Shown here piece after piece: positions 44,246 to 51,043 of a DNA stretch of 64,000 bases. The notes under the pieces are model-generated. The model did no database searches. It was not told the DNA's origin and saw nothing but the letters and a program-made list of their open reading frames with translations. Each line of letters starts with the position of its first letter. Position 1 is the stretch's first letter. The translations under genes and the position numbers were made by a program. Source of the DNA: Streptomyces sp. NBC_01481 (GTDB lineage Bacteria > Actinomycetota > Actinomycetes > Streptomycetales > Streptomycetaceae); assembly GCF_026339995.1 (NCBI RefSeq), contig NZ_JAPEPT010000001.1, forward strand, positions 756,501 through 820,500. Direction: 5' to 3'.

Positions 44246-45109
44246 GCCGCGGCGGTCACGCAGCGCCTCGATCCGCTGCCGGCTCTCCTCGTCGTTCGGG
44301 GTGTAGGCGACGATCCGGCACTCCGGCATTCCGTTGATCGACAGTGATACGGACGTCATCCGCATCTCGCCCACGTCCTTGTGGCGGAACGTCTTCACCC
44401 GCGGCCCCGGAGGCAGGACGTTCCCGCTCTCCCACAGCTCGGTGAAGTAGTTGCTGACGGCCGAGAGCCGGTGGATGAACGACTCCCAGGCGGGCTCGCC
44501 GACATGACGCCCGTACGCACCGCGCAGCTGCGCCACCATCAGCGGCAGCTCCGACTCCCGGAAGACCAGCGGGCAGTCCGGCTCGGGCAGGGTGAAGAGC
44601 GTCCACAGCACATTCCGCAGGCCGAAGCCCTTCGCGTCGTGGCGGGCGAACAGATCGCGGTAGGCGTGATTGGTCGCCAGGACGTCGTACCGCTCGTTGT
44701 AGACCACCGCCGGGTGGTGCGGGTCCAGGGCGTCGATGATGCCCTGTATCTCCGGGCCGACGCGCTCCGCGCCCTCCTGCCTGTCCGGTGCGTACGGCAC
44801 CTCCGCCAGGTGGTACAGATGCTCCCGCTCCGGCCGGTCGAGCCGGAGCGTGCGCGCCACGGCGTCCAGGACCTGTGCGGACGCATTGATCGGGCGGCCC
44901 TGTTCGAGCCAGGTGTACCAGGTGACGCATACGCCTGAGAGCTGGGCGACCTCCTCGCGGCGCAGCCCCGGGGTGCGCCGCCGCAGCCCGGGCGGCATGC
45001 CCACGTCGGCGGGCGTCACCCGCGCCCGGCGGCTGCGCAGAAACGCGGCCAGCTCGGGTCTGCGGCGGTGGTGCGTCGCCGCGTCTGTGGTGTTCGTAGT
45101 CGCCGTCAT
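44240..45109 (-). CDS. XRE-family regulator with MmyB-like ligand-binding domain
   Basis: About 289 residues. The helix-turn-helix (LRRRTPGLRREEVAQLSGVCVTWYTWLEQG) occupies the first third. The rest is the MmyB-like PAS/ligand-binding domain (YDVLATNHAYRDLFA, VLWTLFTLPE, FIHRLSAVSNYFTELWE, KDVGEMRMTSVSLSINGMP). ATG 45109 is used because GGGGGA lies upstream; ATG 45127 would add six residues. It diverges from the MFS exporter gene 112 bp away, the usual arrangement for a regulator controlling its neighbour, so repression or activation of the exporter is likely. Confidence 0.85.
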   Translation of the reverse strand: MTATTNTTDAATHHRRRPELAAFLRSRRARVTPADVGMPPGLRRRTPGLRREEVAQLSGVCVTWYTWLEQGRPINASAQVLDAVARTLRLDRPEREHLYHLAEVPYAPDRQEGAERVGPEIQGIIDALDPHHPAVVYNERYDVLATNHAYRDLFARHDAKGFGLRNVLWTLFTLPEPDCPLVFRESELPLMVAQLRGAYGRHVGEPAWESFIHRLSAVSNYFTELWESGNVLPPGPRVKTFRHKDVGEMRMTSVSLSINGMPECRIVAYTPNDEESRQRIEALRDRRGQ

Positions 45110-45221
45110 CGTGGTCACATCCCCCATGGTCGAGGCCCCGGCCCGTCCTTGCCAGGTGCTGTCAGTACCAGCATCGGCGGGCTCTCGTTACCCGTACTGG
45201 AATGCCGTCAGGCTCGCAGCC

Positions 45222-46658
45222 ATGACGACAACCTCTGCGGACACTCCACTGGTCAGTAAAGACCCAGGCACTGACAAACGGCCACGCCTGCTGCTCGCGA
45301 TCGTGCTCGCGGCGCAGTTCATGGCGCTCCTCGACACCTTCATCGTCAATGTCGCGGCCCCCACCATCCGTACCGAACTCGACGCGTCCGGTGCCGGGTT
45401 GCAGCTGGTCATCGCCGGTTACACCATCTCGTACGCCGTCCTGCTCATCACCGGCGCGCGGCTCGGCGATCTGCTCGGACACCGACGGGCCTATCTGGGC
45501 GGGCTGTCGCTCTTCACCGCCGCCTCGCTCGCCTGCGGACTCGCCGCGGACACCGGCCAGTTGATCGCCTTCCGGCTGGTCCAGGACGCGGGCGCGGCCC
45601 TGATGATTCCCCAGGTGCTCAGCCTGATCCAGCGGAACTTCACCGGCGAGGGACGGGTGCGGGCGCTGGGCGCGTACTCGGCGGTTCTGGCCACCGGAGC
45701 CGCCGCCGGGCAGGTCGTGGGCGGTGTGCTGGTCAGCGCCGACCTCTTCGGCGCGAGCTGGCGGCCGGTCTTCCTGGTGAACGTTCCGATCGGCCTCGCA
45801 CTGCTCGTCCTGGGCGCGCGGATACTGCCCAGGGACCGGCGCGAGGAGCCCGAGCGCGCCCGGGGCCTCGACCTGCCCGGTCTGGTGCTGCTCGCGGCCA
45901 CTGTGTCGCTGTTCACCGTGCCGCTGGTGCTCGGGCAGGAGCAGGACTGGCCGGTGTGGTCCTGGCTCTCTCTCGCCGCCTCCGTGGCGTTCTTCGGCGC
46001 CTTCCTCGCGTACGAGTCACGGCTGGCCGCGCGTGGCGGCGCACCGCTGATCGCGCCCCGCGTGCTGCGCATCCCCGGCATGGGCCGCGCGGTGCTGCGG
46101 ATCACCTTGGTGATGGCGGTGAACGCGGGCTTCCTCTTCACCCTCACCCTGCATGTCCAGGGTGGTCTCGGCCACAGTGCGCTGCGCGCGGGGCTGATGT
46201 TCGCGCCGACCGCGGTGATCTTCGGAGCGGTCGGGCTGACCTGGCGGCGCTGGCCCTTCGGCCTGCACAAGGCGCTGGTCCCGGGCGGGTTCACGCTGAC
46301 CGCGCTCGCCTGTCTCGCGGTCGGTCTGACGCTGCGGGACGGCGGCGACGGCGGGCTGTGGCTGTACGGCGCCTTCATGGGCGTCGGAGCCGGTCTGGCG
46401 CTCGCCTACAGCCCCACGCTCACGGGCGCGCTCGCGACCGTACGACAGGAGGATGCCGCGGACGCCAGTGGTCTGCTCGTGACGATCGCGCAGCTCGGAC
46501 AGCTGATCGGAGTCGCCGCATTCGGCACACTCTTCCTGAATCGGCAGACAGTACCCGGGGCGCAGGGGTCGGCTGATGCGCTGTGGGTGTGCGCGCTCGC
46601 GCTCGCCGCGGCTTCGATCTTGGGCTCGGTGGCCGGTCTGGTACGCAAACGCCGCTGA
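45222..46658 (+). CDS. MFS drug/proton antiporter, DHA2 (14-span) type
   Basis: A 478-residue transporter with 13-14 predicted spans. LLAIVLAAQFMALLDTFIVNVAAPTI is the DHA2 first span with the LDxTIVNVALP-like motif, GARLGDLLGHRRAYLGG is motif A, and GAYSAVLATGAAAGQVVGGVL is motif C (antiporter motif). ATG 45222 is chosen since the upstream part of the frame is non-hydrophobic shadow. Divergent from the XRE regulator. Probably exports a toxic small molecule; the substrate is unknown. Confidence 0.88.
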   Translation: MTTTSADTPLVSKDPGTDKRPRLLLAIVLAAQFMALLDTFIVNVAAPTIRTELDASGAGLQLVIAGYTISYAVLLITGARLGDLLGHRRAYLGGLSLFTAASLACGLAADTGQLIAFRLVQDAGAALMIPQVLSLIQRNFTGEGRVRALGAYSAVLATGAAAGQVVGGVLVSADLFGASWRPVFLVNVPIGLALLVLGARILPRDRREEPERARGLDLPGLVLLAATVSLFTVPLVLGQEQDWPVWSWLSLAASVAFFGAFLAYESRLAARGGAPLIAPRVLRIPGMGRAVLRITLVMAVNAGFLFTLTLHVQGGLGHSALRAGLMFAPTAVIFGAVGLTWRRWPFGLHKALVPGGFTLTALACLAVGLTLRDGGDGGLWLYGAFMGVGAGLALAYSPTLTGALATVRQEDAADASGLLVTIAQLGQLIGVAAFGTLFLNRQTVPGAQGSADALWVCALALAAASILGSVAGLVRKRR

Positions 46659-46728
46659 CCCTCTTGCGTGGCCATGGCAGAATCGGACGGCCGGAGGGGA
46701 CACCGGCCAGAACGGGAGGGAGAGCACG

Positions 46729-46896
46729 ATGTCCGCCAGCGGGAGCGAGGAGGCCGATGATGACCTGCTTGCCGCGGCGGAAGCACGCGCTCGTCTCAGC
46801 TGCCCGTCCTGCGGTTCGGCGCATGTCGCCCAAGTCCTCGGCGACAATGGCGGAGTGTCCTACGTGTGCACGGCCTGCGGCCACAGCTGGAGCTGA
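46729..46896 (+). CDS. 55-residue zinc-ribbon protein
   Basis: ATG 46729, preceded by GGGAGGGAGAG, encodes an acidic start (SASGSEEADDDLLAAAEARA) followed by CPSCGSAHVAQVL and CTACGHSW, a classic two-knuckle zinc ribbon like those of TFIIS-type or Com-like proteins. The next zinc-ribbon gene starts immediately after its stop codon. Unknown function; nucleic-acid or protein contact is likely. Confidence 0.72.
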   Translation: MSASGSEEADDDLLAAAEARARLSCPSCGSAHVAQVLGDNGGVSYVCTACGHSWS

Positions 46897-47133
46897 ATGA
46901 TGGGTGCACACAGGCGTAAATGCGACTGGTGCGGCAGTGGTACGCCCATCGTCCGGGACATGGACCCGATCAATCCCGAGTACCAGTACTGGTGCGAGGA
47001 GTGCGCGCGGGCGCTGATCATAAAAGGCGACCCCATCGAGACGTACAGAGAGCTCGAAGGGGAGCCGATCTACGGGCGGCTGCTGGACGAGCACTGCACC
47101 CTGAAGAGGTTCTACTCCTTCGCCACGGCGTGA
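46897..47133 (+). CDS. 78-residue zinc-ribbon protein
   Basis: ATG 46897 follows the previous stop codon with no spacing. RRKCDWCGSGTPIVRDMD and YQYWCEECARALIIKGD give two CxxC pairs for one zinc ion; the rest is a short acidic helix. The pair of mini-zinc-ribbon genes is probably one transcript. Function unknown. Confidence 0.7.
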   Translation: MMGAHRRKCDWCGSGTPIVRDMDPINPEYQYWCEECARALIIKGDPIETYRELEGEPIYGRLLDEHCTLKRFYSFATA

Positions 47134-47196
47134 CAGGGACGGCTCGCGCCGACGGCGGTGTCCCCTCGGAGCGTCCGTCTGAGGCCCGAAAACGAT

Positions 47197-47227
47197 TTGG
47201 TGAAGCACCGGGGGGACCGTGTAATGT
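47197..47227 (+). promoter_or_regulatory. Promoter of the second tRNA-Ala gene
   Basis: TTGGTG (47197-47202) and TAATGT (47222-47227), 19-bp spacer, 49 bp before the tRNA. Confidence 0.5.
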
Positions 47228-47276
47228 TGTCGACGTCGCCGCGGGGGAAGCCTTCCAACAAGGCGGCACATCGCAA

Positions 47277-47349
47277 GGGGCTATAGCTCAGTTGGTAGAG
47301 CGCCTGCATGGCATGCAGGAGGTCAGGAGTTCAATTCTCCTTAGCTCCA
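47277..47349 (+). tRNA. tRNA-Ala(GGC), copy 2
   Basis: Identical over all 73 nt to the tRNA at 44049; flanking sequences differ on both sides apart from a few bases, and each copy has its own promoter and terminator. Confidence 0.96.
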
Positions 47350-47387
47350 CAGAAGCAGTACAGATCAAGCAGTACACATGCAGTACG

Positions 47388-47432
47388 CATAAGGAAGCGG
47401 GCCACCCGGATCGGGTGGCCCGCTTCCTTATG
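47388..47432. terminator. Bidirectional terminator after tRNA-Ala copy 2
   Basis: A perfect 21-bp stem (47388-47408 with 47412-47432) and 3-nt loop lie between the tRNA (plus) and the NuoF-like gene (minus); its outer part is A/T-rich (CATAAGG/CCTTATG), giving T tracts in both directions. Confidence 0.88.
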
Positions 47433-47446
47433 TCCCGTCAGTCCCG

Positions 47447-49042
47447 TCAACCGCGGCCGCTGCCAAGGGCCTTGCGGTTGCCGCCGGGCAGTTCCCGCCG
47501 GCCGGAGGGCGCAGGGGCCCGCTCGGCGGGCATCTGCTCGATACGCATCGCCAGTGCGGGACAGCGGCGTACGGCCCGCTGAGCGCGCCCCTGCAGGTGC
47601 ATGGGAACGACCGCGTCGGCCACCGAGGGGTAGCCGTCGGGGTTGAGCCGGATCAGCTCCGGGATGATGTCCGCGCACAGCCCGTGGCCCTGGCAGAGCG
47701 TCCAGTCGATGAAGACCTTCTCACCGCTCGGAATCGACTCTTCCGCTTCCTCGTAGCCGGGCAGCGGGAGCGGCAGCACGCCGGTCGTCTCGCGTCCGCA
47801 GCCGCCGTGGAGCACATGGGCGGCGAGATCGTCGGTGAAGGCGGACAGGGTCGAGGCGAAGAAGCGCGCCGAGCCGTCGGGGTGCTTGCACGCGCCCCGG
47901 CCCTTCACAGCCTGGGTCACCTCGCGCAGCGCCTCCAGGGCGGCCGGGCCACCGCCGTTGATGACATCGGACAGACCGCCGGCCGCGGCGGGCAGGCCCA
48001 GCTTGCAGGGGCCGCACTGCCCGGCCGTCTCGGCGGCGAGCCAGTTGGCCACCCTCAGCGCCTCGCCCAGCGGGCAGGTCTCGGGGCCGATCGGGAGGAT
48101 CGCTCCCGCGCCCAGCGAGCCGCCCACGGAGGCCAGGGACTCTCTCGAGACGAGCGACTCATGGACGGCGACCGAGTCGATCCAGTTGCCGTGATAGCCG
48201 CCGGTCAGCACGCCCTGGGGGAGCGGCGGGGCGCCCGCCAGCTGCAGCACGTACCTCAGCGGCACACCCGTGGGAACCTCGACGACCATCGGGCGCGCGA
48301 CCGCCCCGGAGATCGTCAGCATGACCGTGCCCGGCTCGGTGTCCAGGCCGGTGTGGCTGTAGCGGCGAGAGCCGATGCGGGCGCCGATGGCGAGCTGCGC
48401 GAACGTCTCCGCGTTGGACAGCAGGGTCGGCGCGCCGCCGACGCCCGTGTCGGACGCGCGCTCACGGCGGCCCGGCGGCAGGGCGGGGCCGCCGTTGACA
48501 GCACGGATCACGGAGGAGGCCTCGCCGGAGACCATGCGCTCCGGGGTGCGCACCACCCGCGCGCGCAGCTGCTGCCCGCGCCGGTCGGACAGGCCGCGCT
48601 CGGCGAGCGCGGCGCGCATGGAGATCTCCGTGGAGTTGCGGGTGACCGCGACGACCAGAGTGCGCGCGCCGAGCGCCTCGGCGGCGAGCAGCGCGCCGTC
48701 GAGGATCAGATGGGGGGCGCGGTTGAGCAGGACGGTGTCCTTGCGGCAGGCGGGCTCGCCCTCACTGCCGTTGATCACGACGACGGGCCGCACCCCGCGC
48801 CGGATGGCGGACTTCGCGACCGCTCTGAGTTTCTGTCCGAAAGGGAAGCCGGCGCCGCCGCGGCCGCGCAGGGATATCTCCTCGGCGAGCTGGGCGAGCC
48901 GTTCGCCGGTCATGGGTTCAAGAGGGCCGTGCACCTTGAGATGCATGGGGAGGTCGAGTCGTTCGACAAGGTCGAACCCCTGCGTCAGCTGGGGAAGGCC
49001 GACGACTCGGACCTCGGGGACATCAGGAAGGGGGGTGTTCAC
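47447..49042 (-). CDS. NuoF-like flavoprotein fused to a C-terminal ferredoxin
   Basis: A 531-residue redox protein. RGRGGAGFPFGQK (59-71) and VVINGSEGEPACRKDTVL are the FMN/NADH-binding signatures of complex I subunit NuoF; an SLBB segment (~240-280) follows. At the N3 iron-sulfur site the usual ESCGxCxPC appears as ETAGQCGPC: C343, C346 and C385 remain but the first Cys is A340. The last ~90 residues form a small ferredoxin with C450 (CQGHGLC), C456 and C494 (RRCPAL), resembling [3Fe-4S]/[4Fe-4S] ferredoxins of P450 systems. GTG 49042 has AGGAG 7 nt upstream and overlaps the cytochrome gene's stop (GTGA). It probably passes electrons from NAD(P)H to the membrane cytochrome, or the reverse. 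Confidence 0.8.
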   Translation of the reverse strand: MNTPLPDVPEVRVVGLPQLTQGFDLVERLDLPMHLKVHGPLEPMTGERLAQLAEEISLRGRGGAGFPFGQKLRAVAKSAIRRGVRPVVVINGSEGEPACRKDTVLLNRAPHLILDGALLAAEALGARTLVVAVTRNSTEISMRAALAERGLSDRRGQQLRARVVRTPERMVSGEASSVIRAVNGGPALPPGRRERASDTGVGGAPTLLSNAETFAQLAIGARIGSRRYSHTGLDTEPGTVMLTISGAVARPMVVEVPTGVPLRYVLQLAGAPPLPQGVLTGGYHGNWIDSVAVHESLVSRESLASVGGSLGAGAILPIGPETCPLGEALRVANWLAAETAGQCGPCKLGLPAAAGGLSDVINGGGPAALEALREVTQAVKGRGACKHPDGSARFFASTLSAFTDDLAAHVLHGGCGRETTGVLPLPLPGYEEAEESIPSGEKVFIDWTLCQGHGLCADIIPELIRLNPDGYPSVADAVVPMHLQGRAQRAVRRCPALAMRIEQMPAERAPAPSGRRELPGGNRKALGSGRG

Positions 49043-50457
49043 GGTCGGTCTCCTGCGGGCGCGTTCCAGGGCTCTCCCGCCGGAGGCGGAAAGAGGGGTC
49101 CAGGCATTGGCGCTGTGTCTTCGTAGCCACCGGCAGTGCCGGATTGGTACGGGGAGGGGGGTTCTTCGTACGGGGACGAGGGATCGTAAGGGGACGGTGT
49201 CTCGTACGAGGCTGTGCCGTACGACGGGGACGGAGGTGCTTCGTACACGGGAGGGGGCTCGTACGCCGAAGGAGCGGGGGGCTCGGACGGCTCCGGCAGG
49301 AAGGCCTGCGCGGGAGGCGGGGGCGACGGGGCCGGCCACAGGCCCGGCATGGGGCCCGACTCCGAGACGACGGGGATCTCCTCGGTCATCGGTATGCGCT
49401 CGGCCAGCGGGGCCGTCTGGTCGCCCGCGAGGGACACCGCACGGTACGCGGCGGAGATCCCGGTGCCGGGGCCGATGCCGCCGCCCGCGGTCCTCTCGGC
49501 GGGGGTTTCCGCGATCGGGGGCGGCGGGGCTTCGTAGAGCTGGGGCGAGGGGGCGGCGAGCCGTCGGGGCTGCGCGCGCGACTGGCCGAGGGGGCCGCCG
49601 AGCGGGGTCTCGCGCTGGAACTCGGCCTCGTACGGGCGTTGCGAGGGAATGCCGTTCATGCCGTTGAGTCCGGCCGGTGCGGTCACTCCGCTCGCACCGG
49701 GGAGCGGGGAGGCGTTCAGATCGCGCCGTTCCCATTCCTCCGCGCCCTGCCGGTCGTCGGCCGAGCCGATCAGGGAAAGGATCTTGGCGGCGAGGCGGCG
49801 CTTCACAGGTTGCGGCAGCATCCGTAGGGCGACGGCAGCGGCGACGGCGGTGAGCGTCAGGCAGTACATGGTGACCACCCACGTCGCGGCCGGCCGGCCG
49901 GTGTACAGCCCGTGCACAAGGGCGAAGCACCAGGCCGGGTAGGCCAGCATGTGGAGCGGCCGCCAGCGGCCCGCCACCTTGACGTTGGCCGCAAGGGCGC
50001 TGCGCAGCGCGCCGGTCGTGGCTGCCACCACCATCAGGAACCCGGCGAGCGAGCCGAAGCCGATCAGGCTGGACGTCCCGGTGACGCCGAGTCCGAACGG
50101 GACCAGGGCGCCGATGAGTTCGACATGGCCCAGCGACACCTTCACGGTGGCGTGCAGCAGCAGGAAGCCGAGCGAGGCGATCGCGGTGCTCCGGTGGATG
50201 CCCTGGGCGAGGAGGCGGTGGCGTGTGGAGAGCAGCAGCCGGTCGGTGGCGATCAGGCCCCACGCCACGGATGCGGTGAGGGACACCAGGGACAGGACCC
50301 CGGTCGTGAAGTCCAGCGCGGCGCGGAAACTGTCGCTCCCGCCGACGGCGAGCAGGGGTATGAGTACCAACGCCGCAGCGGTCAGGCCGCCTTGGACCTG
50401 GCGACTGAGCCCGGGGCCCGGCGCTGGCGAAGAACGGCTTTTGCGATGAGGGTTCAT
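49039..50457 (-). CDS. b-type cytochrome / ferric reductase-like membrane protein with long Pro-rich tail
   Basis: A 472-residue protein. Residues ~20-215 contain six membrane spans with paired histidines H88/H102 and H169/H182 (GIHRSTAIA, LLHATVK, PLHMLAY, FALVHGLY), the spacing expected for two hemes held between two helices, as in ferric reductase-like domains. The remaining ~250 residues are disordered and Pro/Ser/Tyr-rich with repeated YE/YDPSSPYEEPPSPY elements. ATG 50457 has GGAG 9 nt upstream; the longer frame to 50565 is not needed. Translationally coupled to the NuoF-like flavoprotein. The electron acceptor is unknown. Confidence 0.76.
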   Translation of the reverse strand: MNPHRKSRSSPAPGPGLSRQVQGGLTAAALVLIPLLAVGGSDSFRAALDFTTGVLSLVSLTASVAWGLIATDRLLLSTRHRLLAQGIHRSTAIASLGFLLLHATVKVSLGHVELIGALVPFGLGVTGTSSLIGFGSLAGFLMVVAATTGALRSALAANVKVAGRWRPLHMLAYPAWCFALVHGLYTGRPAATWVVTMYCLTLTAVAAAVALRMLPQPVKRRLAAKILSLIGSADDRQGAEEWERRDLNASPLPGASGVTAPAGLNGMNGIPSQRPYEAEFQRETPLGGPLGQSRAQPRRLAAPSPQLYEAPPPPIAETPAERTAGGGIGPGTGISAAYRAVSLAGDQTAPLAERIPMTEEIPVVSESGPMPGLWPAPSPPPPAQAFLPEPSEPPAPSAYEPPPVYEAPPSPSYGTASYETPSPYDPSSPYEEPPSPYQSGTAGGYEDTAPMPGPLFPPPAGEPWNAPAGDRP

Positions 50458-50876
50458 GGGGCGACTCCGAATGGTGCGGGAAATGCGGTCCCGTTGACGC
50501 ATGCTAGGTCGACCCATACCAAGTGGTCTGAGGTTTCGGCGTTTAGAGAGCGGAACCACAGTCAACTGACTCTGGGGTTGCCCCGGATAAGCCCGATACG
50601 CGGAGTAACTTGAGTGCCTTGAGGTATTGGCCTATGCCAATCGGGGGGTGCTCCGGGGCGCGACGCGGGGCGTGCGCCGGTGGCGCGTGAGGGGTGCGTG
50701 GGGGTGTTCGGTGGTTCGACGGGGAAACGGTGAGTGTCATGCGCGGGGTATGTGCGCGGGTTAGGTGGGGGAAGTGTGCAGAGGTGCGGTTCGTACCGCC
50801 GGGATCCCCCCGGTCGGGTACTGGAGTGGCTCGGCGGCCCCGCTCGGGTGTCATGCGGCCGGTTCGCCCGCTGCGG
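50458..50876. other. Non-coding stretch between the redox operon and the leuS leader
   Basis: No gene recognised. On the minus strand TTGACT around 50570 with A+T-rich DNA following could promote the cytochrome gene. G+C-skewed, G-rich on the plus strand, without convincing coding character. Confidence 0.4.
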
Positions 50877-50882
50877 TACCCT
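50877..50882 (+). promoter_or_regulatory. -10 box of the leuS leader transcript
   Basis: TACCCT ends 6 nt before the leader-peptide ATG at 50889; transcription would begin at the ATG. No clear -35 box is visible. Confidence 0.5.
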
Positions 50883-50888
50883 GACGCC

Positions 50889-50927
50889 ATGCGTGCCGTA
50901 CGCCTTCTGCTTAGCGAGCCGCGCTGA
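50889..50927 (+). CDS. Leucine leader peptide upstream of leuS
   Basis: ATG 50889 to TGA 50927 encodes MRAVRLLLSEPR, 12 residues with three consecutive leucine codons (CTT CTG CTT). It directly follows a -10 box and precedes an intrinsic terminator in front of leuS. This is the classic layout of ribosome-mediated transcription attenuation: stalling at Leu codons when charged tRNA-Leu is short would favour read-through into leuS. Confidence 0.75.
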   Translation: MRAVRLLLSEPR

Positions 50928-50971
50928 TCAGTCCCGACGGATGAAAGATCCGGTCGGAATCGGCGCGGCGT

Positions 50972-50995
50972 CCCCTCCTGTGCGAGGGGTTTTTT
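50972..50995 (+). terminator. Attenuator terminator before leuS
   Basis: CCCCTC (50972-50977) pairs with GAGGGG (50984-50989), followed by six T. Upstream lie a hairpin CCGACGGAT/ATCCGGTCGG (50935-50959) and a longer pairing between the leader-peptide 3' end (GCCGCGCTGAT) and ATCGGCGCGGC just before the terminator, giving mutually exclusive folds. Confidence 0.8.
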
Positions 50996-51043
50996 CGTTT
51001 TGGATTCCGCTGGCAGAGACGAATCGATGGAGCTTCAAAGATC

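Noticed and set aside
45163..45199. CAGTAC...GTACTG inverted repeat in the XRE/MFS intergenic region as an operator
   Set aside because: The arms are only 6 bp and 25 bp apart, so chance occurrence is likely; kept out of the feature list.
49043..50263. Upstream extension of the NuoF-like gene to a 938-residue protein
   Set aside because: The extra part is a shadow of the cytochrome gene; GTG 49042 has a good ribosome site and a GTGA overlap.
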